Shown piece after piece: positions 12,557-25,201 of a stretch of DNA of 64,000 nucleotides. The notes beneath the pieces were generated by a model. That model did not search any database, was not told the origin of the DNA, and worked only from the letters and a program-made list of their open reading frames with translations. This DNA is from Circinella umbellata (Eukaryota > Mucoromycota > Mucoromycetes > Mucorales > Lichtheimiaceae): the NCBI GenBank assembly GCA_025093555.1, contig JAIWNF010000006.1:682001-746000 (forward strand), in the 5' to 3' direction. Each line of letters begins with the position of its first letter. Within the stretch, counting starts at the first letter, position 1. Made by a program: the position numbers and the translations under genes.

Positions 12557-13843
12557 GGTAAAATAAGCAAAATAAAATAAAATATAGGGATGAGTGACAG
12601 TATTATCCGAAAATTTAAAAAGAGAGTGTTAAACGGGGAGGTGGGGGGGGGAGGAGAGGGTTGAAGAAGTAAAGAGGGAAAAGAATGAAGGAAAGAAAGA
12701 GAAGGTTCCTGAAAAAAATAAATAAATTAAAATAGTTGCTTTGCCAACTTGTAATTGTATTTATTATTCCACTTCCGCACCAGCTACCCGATTTGCCTTA
12801 AGCTTTCTTCGGAGGCTTATTTGAGTTTTTGTTTTCTTTCTTCGAAATGGTATGAAATGTTAAATAAATACAGAAAATGAGAAAGGTACAAAATGAGGAT
12901 TTATAGAAAAAAGAAATGGAGAAAATAACAAGACCCGTCTTTCAATTAATGTAGAAGCAATGAAGAGTTTTTTTTTTTATTTTATTTTTATCTCTGTGCT
13001 TGATATAGAGCGTTGTAAAGAAATCGAATAGTCTTTATTTGTATTACTACACATGATATCTCGGGGAGAGGGGAGGGTATATCTGTATCATAGTATTGGG
13101 ATAGGCAAATATAACTATATGTACAACTGAAACATGTTAGAAAAGAAACCTGTTTTTATGGCTAGGCGTAGAGCGGGTGGTGCGCAAAAAAAAACATTAA
13201 ATTTGTAGCTTCCGCGCAATCTTTGACAGTTGTTGATCTATGATGAGAAAAAAGCCAAGAACAAAGCGGCAAAAAGGATTTGATTTATCACTATTACACA
13301 ATACGATTATAATGTAGTAAAGCGGTTGAAAGCCTGATAAAAAGTTGTTTAAGAAGAGGCATCCAAAAAATAAAAGAAGGGGGACAAAATGACTATAATA
13401 GAGCAGATATGCTTGCCAAGTCAGTTATATTACTGTGACTAATACAAGATAGATAAACATTTGGAATTTTATAATAACAACATGAGTTATATTATTCCTT
13501 TGAGGTGAGCAATAACTTCTTATATTACGGTCATAAAATATACATAAAATTCATTTATGGCAAGGAGGATAAAAGGAATAGGTTACCACTCTTCTGGTGA
13601 TTGTGCTATTTATAAAGAAGTCAACTAGTATGAACCGCGGGGTATACACTCATACATGTGATAATCAACTTATGAAAGCAAAATGAAACATGATCGATGA
13701 TAGTAAAGATATACATGTCCAAATTATATCGAGCTTATTCACAAACTTTTTGCACGTACAAAAACGTCGATGTAGTATACGAAAACGAAAAACATAATAA
13801 ATATATATATTGATTAAACCTGTCTACTATATCAAACAAAAAC
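12557..13843. other. Intergenic, upstream of the Nramp gene
   Basis: No convincing gene is seen. The stretch includes a G/A-rich run with ten consecutive G about 12640-12660 and several short T or A runs. It may hold the Nramp promoter and a possible missing first exon. Confidence 0.4.
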
Positions 13844-14062
13844 ATGGGCTTATCTATTTTGATTCACAAAAGGAAGTTTTTGAAGGTGCATTCATTTTAT
13901 AATGTTAATAATAATAGTCTTCATAGAAAACCAAGAAGACTAAAATTTTCTTTAATTAAAATGGCTGATAATCCAGGAAATTCTGTTATTTATTTTTGGC
14001 AGCCATTGAATCGGTCTGAAAAAGAGATTGCTGTAAATTTTGTGTCTGAACCAAATGACTAA
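13844..14062 (+). CDS. Small hypothetical protein, doubtful
   Basis: An uninterrupted ATG-to-stop frame encodes 72 aa. It has a basic N-terminal half (HKRKFLK, RKPRRLKFS) and a C-terminal half containing VIYFWQPLNRSEKEIAVNF. An AT-rich TATA-like stretch (aaatatatatattga, about 13800) lies 40 bp upstream. I recognise no family. It stands between Nramp and the first transporter gene. The length is within what chance allows in this AT-rich sequence, so it may be non-coding or a gene remnant. Confidence 0.25.
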   Translation: MGLSILIHKRKFLKVHSFYNVNNNSLHRKPRRLKFSLIKMADNPGNSVIYFWQPLNRSEKEIAVNFVSEPND

Positions 14063-14476
14063 GTTATGTCCCAAACTTGTGTACACCACTTATAAATGAT
14101 TATCACCACTCCAGTATGTCCGTACACAATAACTTTTGCTACGTCATTAAAAAAAGATCTTCTTTTCCACATTCAGTAGCAGACCATTTTAATACAGCAT
14201 ATAATCGATCCATACCCTAAAAAAGATATCTGTGTAACCAATGCACATCACCATACCATCAATAACCTGGAAAGAAAAGATGATGATTTTATAAACAATA
14301 ACTTGCACGTACGTACGTGCGTAATGGAGTTTTATTATATATTTTTTGATAATGGGAATAATATGTACAATATAGAAATCATATAAACAACAAACGAAGG
14401 AAAGGAATCTCTAATGATGATAATATATTACGTGGAAACACAAAAAAAAAACAATTTTTCTAAATGGCGTATTATG

Positions 14477-16572
14477 TCAACATTTAGACAATAATGAACC
14501 ACGAGTCAGTCGATATTTTAAAAATAAACAGATAAGTGCACCAGTTACATATACAGCACCATCAAACATTTGTATTGAAAGATATCCATGGCTTTCTTGA
14601 AGAGCCGCCATAATAGGGGTGCCCATCGCCGAAATGGCACTGAAAATAAATACAACAGATAATCCAGAAGAAAGCATATTCATACCAACCACATTGGCTG
14701 TAATGGGGGCCGCCTATTTGCCAATAAGAGATGGAGTTAACACAGATTATAAGTCGATTCATTAAAAAAAAATATGACTTCATATAATAGCATTTATTGT
14801 CACTATAATGTTGTCCTTACCAAAGTATAATACATTCCTGATGTGATACCCCAAAGAATACAGAAGACCAATAGAACATTATATGAAGTAGCAAAAGGCC
14901 AAATAACAAATGAAAATATACCAGCCAACGCAGAAACTGTAATAAACATATTTAATTGACCTATCTTATCAGCCAGAAAGCCGAATACAATACGACCAAC
15001 AGCATTCATAGCACATACAATGGCGAGTAAATTCGAGCTGTCTTCAGATGTTAAGCCAATATCTGCAGCATATTCTTATAACAGAAGAACAAAAAAAAAG
15101 AGTTAAAGTATACAGGTTATTATCAGCAATAATAACAACACAAAGTTGATTTGATCAAAACTATCTTGCAACTTACTTGGTAAATAAAACATGGGGCCCA
15201 AGTAGCCCATGAGAGCAATCACAGAACCAATTAGCCAAATATTGTAGTCAGTCTTTTTGAACAGTGATACTTGGATTGGTGATTTGATGGGTTGGTTTCT
15301 AATATAAGATTTGGGAAGACGATCTTTTACGAGAATTGTTCCTACAACACAAAGTCCCAAACAAAAAAAGCCAACGATCCTGTAGGACCATGCTAAACCA
15401 TACTTTGTAATCAAATAATTGACCTAATAATATTTTATAACGAAAAGATTAGTAAATATACAGTCAAGCATGGTCATTTTATAAACACAATTAGCAGTAT
15501 ATTCTATACCCACCATTGGACTTAAACCTAGCCCACCTAGTCCAGAGCCACATGAACTAATACCCATAGCAGTTGCTCGTCGTGTCGTAAACCTTAAATA
15601 AATACATATAAATCCAATGTTATTATTAAATGTTAGTAATCACAATTAAAAGTCTTTTGTATCATGTCAAATATACCAACCATTGTGGAATTACCGAAGA
15701 TACGGACTAGATAAAGATAATGAAATTTATAACAACATTTATAAGTTATCTGTGTGTCATATTATTTAACAACATCTAGAAAGTAGATATTTTTTTCCCA
15801 TTGTTCTTCCTACCATATAAAGAAACGAACACCCAAAACCGTATAATACACCTTGTGTCAGATAAAGATGCCACACTTCTGTAGTGAATGATGCTAACAT
15901 TAATCCAAGGCACATCAATATACTTCCTAAGGCGTAATTGAATCTTGTCCCAAATCTAGCAAGCATAATACTGACAGGAGTAAATAGATTTAAAGAAACA
16001 TTCATGACAGAACCAACCGCCAAAAGTTCTAATGTGCTTGCTTTCCCTTCTAATGTTGATGTTGCAAATGCCTGTGAAAATATTCCATAGACGTTACTGA
16101 TTCCGAAGATGAAAAAATTGGCGCAGAACCCAGCTATTGCCACCGCCCTATTTTATGTATACAAGGATGTTAATAACGGGAGCAAGTGGGGAATCGTATT
16201 ATTGATATAATTACCATCCATAACCACCGTCCGGAATATCATCTTGTATATGTTTAGGTAATGGCTCAAGAATACTCGCTTCATCCAATGCTATGAGATA
16301 AGATGATATAGTTACTGTTATGATGGGTGTAGTCAAATTTTTGAATTCTTCGTCGCCATTTTTCTCGAACGTAAAAATATAAAAAAAAACTCACTAGAAT
16401 AAACTTTTTTTAACGTGGTTGGATCATCGATGTTTTTATCAAGATTCTGATTATTAAATGATTGTTGTCGTTTTTCATTCAATGTATAAGAAGATTGCTT
16501 CTCGAGGTCCACAATTGGACTAATATTGTCAGATGTCAGTGTTAATTCGTTGTCATGCTTGTTTAGCTCCAT
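14477..16572 (-). CDS. MFS transporter, MCT (monocarboxylate)-like, tandem copy 1
   Basis: Eight exons join in phase: 16572-16395, 16290-16215, 16147-15814, 15706-15681 (26 nt), 15592-15514, 15423-15177, 15074-14821 and 14713-14477. They give 476 aa. A polar N-terminal tail of about 80 residues precedes PDGGYGW, the entry motif of fungal MCT-like transporters. Twelve membrane segments follow. TEVWHLYLTQGVLYGFGCSF marks TM4, the loop after TM6 is short and basic (VKDRLPKS), and the DKIGQLNMF loop lies between TM8 and TM9. Such proteins move monocarboxylates or related acids across membranes; the substrate is unknown. The frame is intact. This is the rightmost-transcribed, 3'-most member of a four-gene minus-strand array and has the basic exon plan without the extra introns of copies 2-4. 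Confidence 0.88.
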
Positions 16573-18366
16573 TAATGTGATGGGTATGCTTGTTGTGTAT
16601 ATATTTATAATAAAATATAGAAGGAAGAATTGGGAAAAAGCGGTAGTTAATTGAAACTTACGTTTTTATTTTTTTATTTTTTTGATAACCAAAACGTTAA
16701 ATTGTTATCGTAGTTGCAAAACATTACACAAAGATTGGTACGGGAAAGTTCTACCGATCCTAAAAAAACTCAGATAAAGAACATTAAGCTTCCGAAGGAT
16801 CCGATGCGCCGGCCCAAACAATAACCGTTTTTAACTATATTGTGGCAGTCAAAATGTTATCATTTTATTAAATGGTATAATAAATAAAAGCTGTTTTAAA
16901 AGTAGATATCTTTAATGTTATCTGAATAATAGAACGACACAATGTCAGTTGTGATCACATGGTCGATCCATGCATAGGAAAAGAGAAAAGTATCGTTAAT
17001 GTAGAAATGCTTGTATATTCTTATACTTTTGTGGAAGAAAGACTCAACTTTAGAAATTCTTCTTATAGATACAGTGACTATATATCACATAGTGTGCAGT
17101 TAAAATGAATACTCAACCTTTGTTTGTAGAAAAAATACCACTGGCTTTACATTTGGTAAGTTTCCCAGCTGTCTTCAATTGACAACAGCATTTCTTAATA
17201 TATTTTCCTTAGGAAGCACCGATTTATGTACAACACATTACTAAGTCTGTAATAAAACATTATTATAGGCTAACTCATTAGTTGTTTTTATATCAAAAAA
17301 AATGAATGTCTCGCACGTCATAGCAGTTCCTTGTTTTTTTCCCGCTAAACAAAAATTTGCATAAATGCCTCTTATGGTAAAAATGCCCTTAAAATTAAAG
17401 TTTATGTAACACAAGACTTTCAATAAACAATTGTTGTGGGGAAACAAGAAGTTGAACAAAGTTTGTTTGTATTAAACATTCTAAATCAACAATATAAGTT
17501 CTTAACGCATAATAAAAAAATTAGAAGATGAGTGTGAAGACTTTTATTCCCATTCTATCGTCTTTATGGAATAAATATACCAAATAATGAAATAATAATA
17601 TATACCAGCTAGGTGAGAGTATAAACATGTGTAAAAATAGTCATTTAATAGCTTAGATTGATACATAAACCGTTAGTACGTATATTGATATCAGATAAAT
17701 ACATATGATATCCCACAACTGCGACCAACCTGACAATAAAAGGATAACCTTTCCATCCCAACGACAGCTGGTATTATGAGTAAGTACCATCAAGGAAAAA
17801 CGGGTACATTGTTAAATATTTAATACCATTTACCTTACGCATCGACTTACAGGGAAATCAAAGCAAGAGAAAATAGCGCGAGAAATACTATCATTGATTC
17901 ATAACATAGTCTAAACCCCTGAAGTCGATACGACACAATAAGTAACATACACCATATGTAAATTTACTAGCAATTGGCTGTATCACAAGCGATAATAATT
18001 CGAGTAATAATGAGAAAATTATAGTTATGTTGAGCCTTCCTATTTATTACCAATAACATCTAGCCTAACACAGGCCGATAACATTGATCGCACATAGAAT
18101 ATTAAGAAAATTGCAGAATCTCTCAGACTGAGACAGATACAAGCAGCATGCTCTACATTTAATGGGCAGTATCTAAAACTTTATAAGAGGTATTTCTGAA
18201 TAGAATGTACTTTTTTTTTATTACCCCAATTCACCTTTTCCTATACTTATCGATTCATTGTATCTGAAACACTGCACGATCAATTGCCATTTACATATGC
18301 TGAAATAAAGTTTATTGGTATACATTATATACTACTACATTTTACGGAACCAGTAACATTCCTCTG
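16573..18366. other. Spacer between MFS copies 1 and 2
   Basis: This 1.8-kb AT-rich spacer has no clear gene. A weak plus-strand candidate begins at ATG 17105 and could splice at 17155 to an exon near 17213, giving about 37 residues. It matches no family I know. Long G-C islands and repeats are absent. The 3' part (17500-18300) shows nothing. Confidence 0.4.
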
Positions 18367-20697
18367 TCAACACCTGGCAAGCATATTGCCGTTGGCTACT
18401 CGATATTTGAGGTATAAGCATATTAGTGCTCCACATATGTAGACAGATCCATTAAACATTTGAATCCCAATATATCCATTATCCGGTGTTGCCTCTTGAA
18501 TTGCTGCACAAATAGGGGCACCCATTGCAGCAATGGCGCTAAGAAAAAAAGTAATCGTCAATCCAGGAGCAAGCTTATCCATACCCACGACACTAGCTGT
18601 AATAGGAGCAGCCTACATAAAGATGTATACAAGAATAAATTTCCAGATCATGTGAGTCACTGGTTATTATAGCTGAATTTATAGTAGTAATAACGTACCA
18701 AAGCATAATACAACCCAGATGTTAAACCCCAAAGAATACAGTATACTAATAGAATATTAAACGAAGTTGCAAATGGCCAGATAGTATAAGAAAAGATTCC
18801 AGACAAAATCGAAGTAATAATGAACATATTCAGCCTTCCGATTTTATCACCAGCATAACCCAATCCAAGGCGGCCAACAGCACCCATGGCTGATAGAATA
18901 GAAAGTAGATTACTGGAATCAATAGGATCCAGTCCAATATGAGCAGCATATTCTTTTACATATGTGATAATTAAATATAATAAAACAAAGAATATTATAA
19001 TCAAAAATAAATCCTCTTTTATAATCTTTAAAGCTATGTTCACGCTCTTTTTTTTACTTACTTGGAAGGTAGAAGAGAGGTGCTAAGTATCCCAATAATG
19101 CGATAACAGATCCAACTAACCATATATCAAAATTTGCCATTTTTAATAGAGAGAATTGAAATGGTGACTTGATAGGTTGCTTTTTGACGTAAGAACGGGG
19201 CAATCGGTCCTTTATCAGAATGGTTCCCAAAGCGCACACGCCTAATGAAAAGAATCCAAGAATGATATGTGCCCAATGTATTCCGTATTTTTCTATCAGT
19301 GAATTTGCCTATTCTATGCAATAAAGTTGGAATAAATGATTAACATACTTATCGTATAATCTTAGTTTGAACATAAAATTTTGCTTTAGTTTGATTGTTT
19401 ACCAATGGACTTATGGCAAGACCGCCCAATCCTTGTCGCGAAATTGGCAAAAATTAAAAGATAAATATTAGAACAAACATATTTTCTTATGGACAATTTT
19501 TCTTTGATATAGACGACCTCGCTCTCATTATTTACCTGTTCCCGCTGAGCAAATACCCATTGCTGTAGCTCGTCGTGTGGTGAACCTTTTTTTATAGTAA
19601 CAGCGAGATAATTAACAGCTTTAATTGACAGTGTTGTAATTTAGCTCGGTCTTTTGACATACTAACCATTGCGGAATTACTGTAGCAATTGACTACCCTT
19701 ACATAAAATCTTACAGTTAGTATCAAATCATGTACTGTATTTTGGTAAAATCAATATTACACGTAAAAAAGGTAGTTTTTCGACCGTGTTCTTTTGACTC
19801 ACCATGTAGAGAAATGAACATCCAAAACCAAAGAGTACGCCTTGTGTTAAATACAGATGCCAAACTTCTGTGCTCAAACTAGCTAAAAACAAGCCAAGGG
19901 ATGTAAAAATACCTCCAAGCCCATAATTAAAACGTGTACCAAGCCTAGCTAATATAACAGTAAGAGGTGAAAAAACGTTTAAGCTAACATTGATAACTGA
20001 TCCAACTGTCATCAATTCGAGCGTGGTCGCTTTGCCTTGTAAAGTGGATGTTGCATAAGCATAAGAGAAAATACCGTAAGAAGTCACTATTCCAAACATA
20101 ACAAAATAAGCAAGAAATCCAGCAAACGCAATGGCCCTGCAGTAATTGGTATATATATACATATGAAATGAATGGTATATACATCAGAAGCTATAATTAT
20201 AAATAATTATTCTATGTATTCTTCTCTTTCTATAATAAAAAAAAAAGATTATGCTATGGATAATGTATATACCATTATAGTTACCATCCATAGCCTCCGT
20301 CTGGAATATCGTTAGCTAAATCTTTTGGTAGTGCTTCAACGACACTTGCTTGATCTGCATCTATATCCGTACAGAAATAAATTTAACCAATTATACAAGC
20401 ACATAGAAAAAGAGCTCAAAGTAAATAAATGACCAAATACTTACTAGTTTGAACTCTTTCTATGGCATTTTCTATTTCAACGCCATTATTATTGTTATTA
20501 TTATTGTTATCGTTAGTATTTTGCTTTGCAACAGTTGGATTTGATGGTTTCTCGCTTTCATCGCCTCTCAAATTTCTTAAATTGATCGAATGTTTTCTTG
20601 TCTGCTGCCCAACAACAGCAGCATCATTAACACTTTCTGTTTCGGACTCTTCTTGTGGACCGCTCATAATTTTTTCTGTTCTGGAAAAAGAAGACAA
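18367..20697 (-). CDS. MFS transporter, MCT-like, tandem copy 2
   Basis: Exons are 20697-20445, 20360-20285, 20136-19803, 19692-19667 (26 nt), 19585-19536, 19431-19403, 19308-19062, 18952-18699 and 18612-18367. They give 504 aa, or 494 from the in-frame ATG at 20667. The family motifs PDGGYGW, STEVWHLYLTQGVLFGFGCS and DKIGRLNMF are kept and the frame is open throughout. Copy 2 alone has an extra 104-nt intron (19535-19432) inside the exon that is single in the other copies; the join ACAG|GA restores the aligned codon. The N-terminal tail carries a run of about nine Asn. The likely role is the same as copy 1. It is less like copies 3 and 4 than those are to each other. Confidence 0.87.
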
Positions 20698-21954
20698 AAA
20701 GGGGCGAACAAATTTGTTCGTTTATCTTTATCCTAGCTACTGTTTTATTTCTCGGAGAATTTAATCTGGAATCCATTTTTCAATTTAATTTTAGACATTT
20801 TGGCGTTGCTTTTTCGCTCCATATTGTCTGTTTCGAACCTGTTCTTAGAATTTTGTGTGATGTTCATATGAATGATGCATCAACGACTAATAAACTTGAC
20901 CTTGATTCTTATACCCGTTCCATTTTACGCAAAAAACTGTTCTGATTTTTTATCTGTTATCGTATGAGTTTCGATATATTTCATAACATTACATTACTCT
21001 TAAGCAAGCCGGAATGAATAGCAAGAATATTCTATATAATTATATTGACTTCAAACGCCATCATGCGTTATGAATACATAAAGATACAAGCTACATATAA
21101 TATGTAAAAGCATCATCATATCTTTCCAATTAGAGTATCTATCTGATTTTATATCAATACACTCTCCTCTCTTTACTTAATAGATTTTTTTTAAAGCCTA
21201 GTACTTTTTATTAAATAGGATACAAAAGAATTACTACGTATATCTTTCTGTCTTCCATGTTTTAGCTTAATGGTAATATTAATTGCACTTAGCTATACAT
21301 AATTACTCTATTTATGAATAAGATTATATATCATATTTATTCTCTTGACAGCAAACCGAACCGGCCCATTACCGTTTTTCTTTGATATGGGTGGATCCAT
21401 TTCATACTAATTGATTCACATCAGTTGCATTTCTTGCGTTTTAAAGACTTTTTCTGAAATGATAGTGGATTATATGAGTTAATCGTTAATCTCAACAATG
21501 CACCTAGGCTTGGGAGCTACGTCCTTATGGTACATCAACAAGCACCTGCTGCTGCTGCAAAAAAAAAAAAAAGCCTATAGAATTTTTAAATATACGTATA
21601 TGGTGAATCCTCCTTCTTTTCTAATTATATCGCTATATCTTTATATCTTACGTAGAAATAATAATTAAAGACCTTTTAAATAAAAAGGTCCCAATTAGAC
21701 CGCTTTTGATCATAGGATAACAAGAAACGATGATTATCAATTTATTATATTCACAATTAGATGCACTGCTGCATGAATTTAGATTTGTTCTATACCAATA
21801 GTAAATAAATACTGCTCTTCTGTTATATTGTATATTTTATTATAGTAATGAAACGCTTCTACTCGTCCCAGTCATTATTTAACATAAGATCCAAAATAAT
21901 CATACGTAAAATATGTACTTCATAAAATGTTATATGAGATTGAAAAAATTACTG
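20698..21954. other. Spacer between MFS copies 2 and 3
   Basis: About 1.25 kb of AT-rich sequence with no gene seen. A CTG/CTGCTG patch and an A run lie near 21545-21572. It presumably holds the copy 2 promoter (20700-21000) and the copy 3 3' flank. Confidence 0.45.
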
Positions 21955-24198
21955 TTAGTATTTTGACAATAACGAGCCACCTGTCAACCGATACTTTAGA
22001 TATAAACAGATAAATGCTCCCAATACGTAAATTGCGCCGTTGAACATCTGAATACCAAAATATCCATTATTTGGTGTTACATCCTGAATGGCAGCTGAAA
22101 TTGGTGTTCCTATATAGCCATAAGGTTGATATAAGTATGAACCATATATGTATAATAAAAACCTTATGTATAACCATGGTATTTACCCATCGCAGCAATT
22201 GCACTAACAATGAATGCAATTGATAACCCAGAAGAAAGGTCTTTCATTCCAACAACAGTTGCTGTGATCGGTGCAGCCTAAATATATATAGAATAAGAAA
22301 TTAAGTCAGTTTTCGCTCTTCATTAATAAATAGTATCTATAGTTCTATAGCAAAAGCGAAGCAAGAGAGAAACAAAAATTAATAAGAGCTTACCAAAGCG
22401 TAGTACATTCCAGAAGTTGCACCCCAAAGAATGCAGTAAAGTAATAAGATATTATAGGAGTCAGCAAATGGCCAGATCACAAAGGAAAAAATCCCAGATA
22501 AAGCGGAAACAATTATGAACATATTGAGCCGACCGATTTTGTCCGCTCCAAAACCAAGTATAATACGGAAGGCTGCATTTGACGCACTCAGAATAGAAAG
22601 TAAATTACTGGCATCATTTTTATTGATTCCAATACTTGCGGCATACTCTAATTGCAACAAAAAAAAATACACTTCACATGTAAGCCATTAGTAGTAACCC
22701 TATAAAATAATTTGTATCAAAAGCAGCTATTTTTTTTCTTACTGGGCAAATAAAACACAGGAGGCAAGTATCCCATTACCGAAATGACTGAGCCTATCAA
22801 CCATATATCAAAATTCACCATTTTGAACATTGATAATTTGATAGGTGACTTTATAGGTTGATTTTTGCGGTTCGACGACATGGGAACGCGGTCTTTTATT
22901 AAAACTGTCCCTACTGTACAAATACCCAGTAAGAAAAACCCTAATATCCGATATGCCCACGGCAATCCATATTTTGAAATCAAATAATTAACCTAACAAA
23001 AAAACAGTCAGTCTATTATAGTGAGTATATTAGTCTGCTCGTATATATATATAATGAGAATAACTACGAGACGCAAATGAATACCAGTATGTAGTACGAT
23101 TTGTATAACTTTACCATAGGAGACATTGATAATGCACCAAGTCCTGATCCAGCTGAGCTAATACCCATGGCTGCTGCTCTACGTTTAGTAAACCTGTAAT
23201 ATATATTTAATTTTACGAGTGTAAATATGAATTTTAATACGTAGTAAAATTAATAATAATATTTTTTACCATTGTGGAACAACGGAAGCGACAGACTATT
23301 TCATTGTATGAAGTGAATATATAACAATCATAGACATTATATATATGAACTCAATAATGTGCTAAAGTAAAATATATAAGGCTGAATTTATATGTACGTA
23401 TGTAAAGTTTACCATGTAAAGAAAAGATGAGCCGAAACCAAAAAGCAAACCTTGTGTTAAATACAAATGCCACACTTCAGTAGTAAAACTTGCTAAAAAT
23501 ACCCCAAGACATGCCAGAATACTTCCTAGCGCATAATTAAAGCGCGTTCCAAATCTAACAAGCAAGACACTAATTGGTGAAAGAACATTCAAGCTCACAA
23601 ACAAAACAGATCCAACCGTCATAAGTTCCAAAGTAGTCGATTTCCCTTCCAACGTTGATGTGGCGTATGCTTGGGAGAATAATCCGTATATGTTTGCGAC
23701 ACCAAACATGGTTACATAAGCAAAGAACCCCGCAACAACTACAGCCCTTGTTATCGTAACACAAAAAGCAATACGTGAGAATTCCGTGGATCAGTTTATC
23801 ATTTTTCTTGCAACAACGTACATGACGAAAAAAAAACCTTTTCTTTTCTTTACCATCCATAACCACCATCAGGAGCATCATTCAGTAAATCTTTTGAAGT
23901 TGGCTCATCAACCGCACTTGCTTCGTCATTCATTCTTATATCTGGAAACAATGATTAAATTTTGATCAATTCGTGATAGTGGGCTTACTCAATATTGTAT
24001 TGAGAGAGGAAAGCGTATTTTTTTACCAGAGTGCTTTTTTTCTGGGGTATTTCGTGGATTGTAATGGTTACTTTCATTTGATGATACTTCATCATTGGTG
24101 TTATTAACAGCTTTTTTAATGTCTTTATCATTATTGTAATATTGGGCAGTGATAGTAAGATCATTATCATTTTTAGGAAGTCCAGTTGATGAAATCAT
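21955..24198 (-). CDS. MFS transporter, MCT-like, tandem copy 3
   Basis: Exons are 24198-24027, 23941-23854, 23746-23413, 23295-23270 (26 nt), 23193-23115, 22992-22743, 22647-22394, 22277-22187 and 22109-21955. They give 482 aa, intact. The motifs are PDGGYGW, TEVWHLYLTQGLLFGFGSSF, GADKIGRLNMF and a short Lys-Tyr C-terminus. The last coding exon of copies 1-2 is split here by an intron (22186-22110) placed after an ATGG|GA glycine codon. Copy 4 has the same intron, so copies 3 and 4 form the most recent pair; their middle and C-terminal exons are also very alike. The likely function is uptake of a carboxylate or other small metabolite; the substrate is not evident. Confidence 0.87.
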
Positions 24199-25201
24199 TT
24201 TTCAGGTACAGCATGAGCAGCTATGAATAACAAAAGAGAAGCAACAAGAAAGAATGTTTAGCTGAGAGACTTTACTTCATAATCTGTCCTGTTGCTTTTT
24301 GTGTAACCATCAATAAGTTTTTATTTTCCCGATATAAAATCCACAATTCAAGTATGGATAATTTAGCTGTAGTGTCTCCCTGTTATCAGTAGTATATCCT
24401 CCTTTTGCGTGACTTTTATAAATTTCTCCACAATGATAACCTGAACCTTGTCCATTCAAGCATTTTTAATTTTGAAATTAGAAATTTTCAGTGCTCTTAT
24501 CTAGTACAGCGCAATTGAAGTAGCCGGTTTTACGACATTATTATGTTTATCTTTACTTGGCTACGTACTGCTCAACAGCAATTCATATTTATTTGTAGTA
24601 TGATGCATAATGTTTCCAGCATATTGTATGTATAAATTAATAAATTCAGCAACTCATTCTATTTTTTTAAAGTGCATATTGTGTCTTCCGTTCACGGAAA
24701 ATAGAAAATAAGATGTCAGAAGAACAGGTAATAAAGGTGGAAGTTTATACTAATGTTTTATAGCAGGGTTGGATTTTTCTTTTTTCAATCACCTTTTGTT
24801 CCCTCTTCCTTGTGTGTTTTCTGATGTACTCGCTTTTTTTAGATGAAGAAAACCCCAACGTTGTCGAGGTTCTCGGGTTTTTATATATCGTATTGCTAAG
24901 CTCATCCAATCAAACTGTCAAATCTATGGCTATTGTAGATAAGAATAATTACAAGTACGCATTTATTCAAAAACATGTTTGTCATCTGGTTAACTAATAA
25001 CATATACAAGTACTACTGCAAACCACATTTGTCATTTTGTATTGAGTGGATCAAATTTGGTTGTGGATACATATATTTTTACAATATTAAGATAAACTAT
25101 CAACGTTTATTATTCAAACAAAGGTCTAAAGTTACGTACAAATATATAAACATGAATCTCACCAAATTGGTGAGAATTAAATTAAGAGAAACTACGTATC
25201 G
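24199..25201. other. Spacer between MFS copies 3 and 4
   Basis: About 1 kb. A weak plus-strand spliced candidate begins ATGTCAGAAGAACAG|gtaata at 24713 and could continue at 24842 (DEENPNVVEVLGFLYIVLL). It is very short and unrecognised. Otherwise only AT-rich sequence is seen. Confidence 0.35.
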
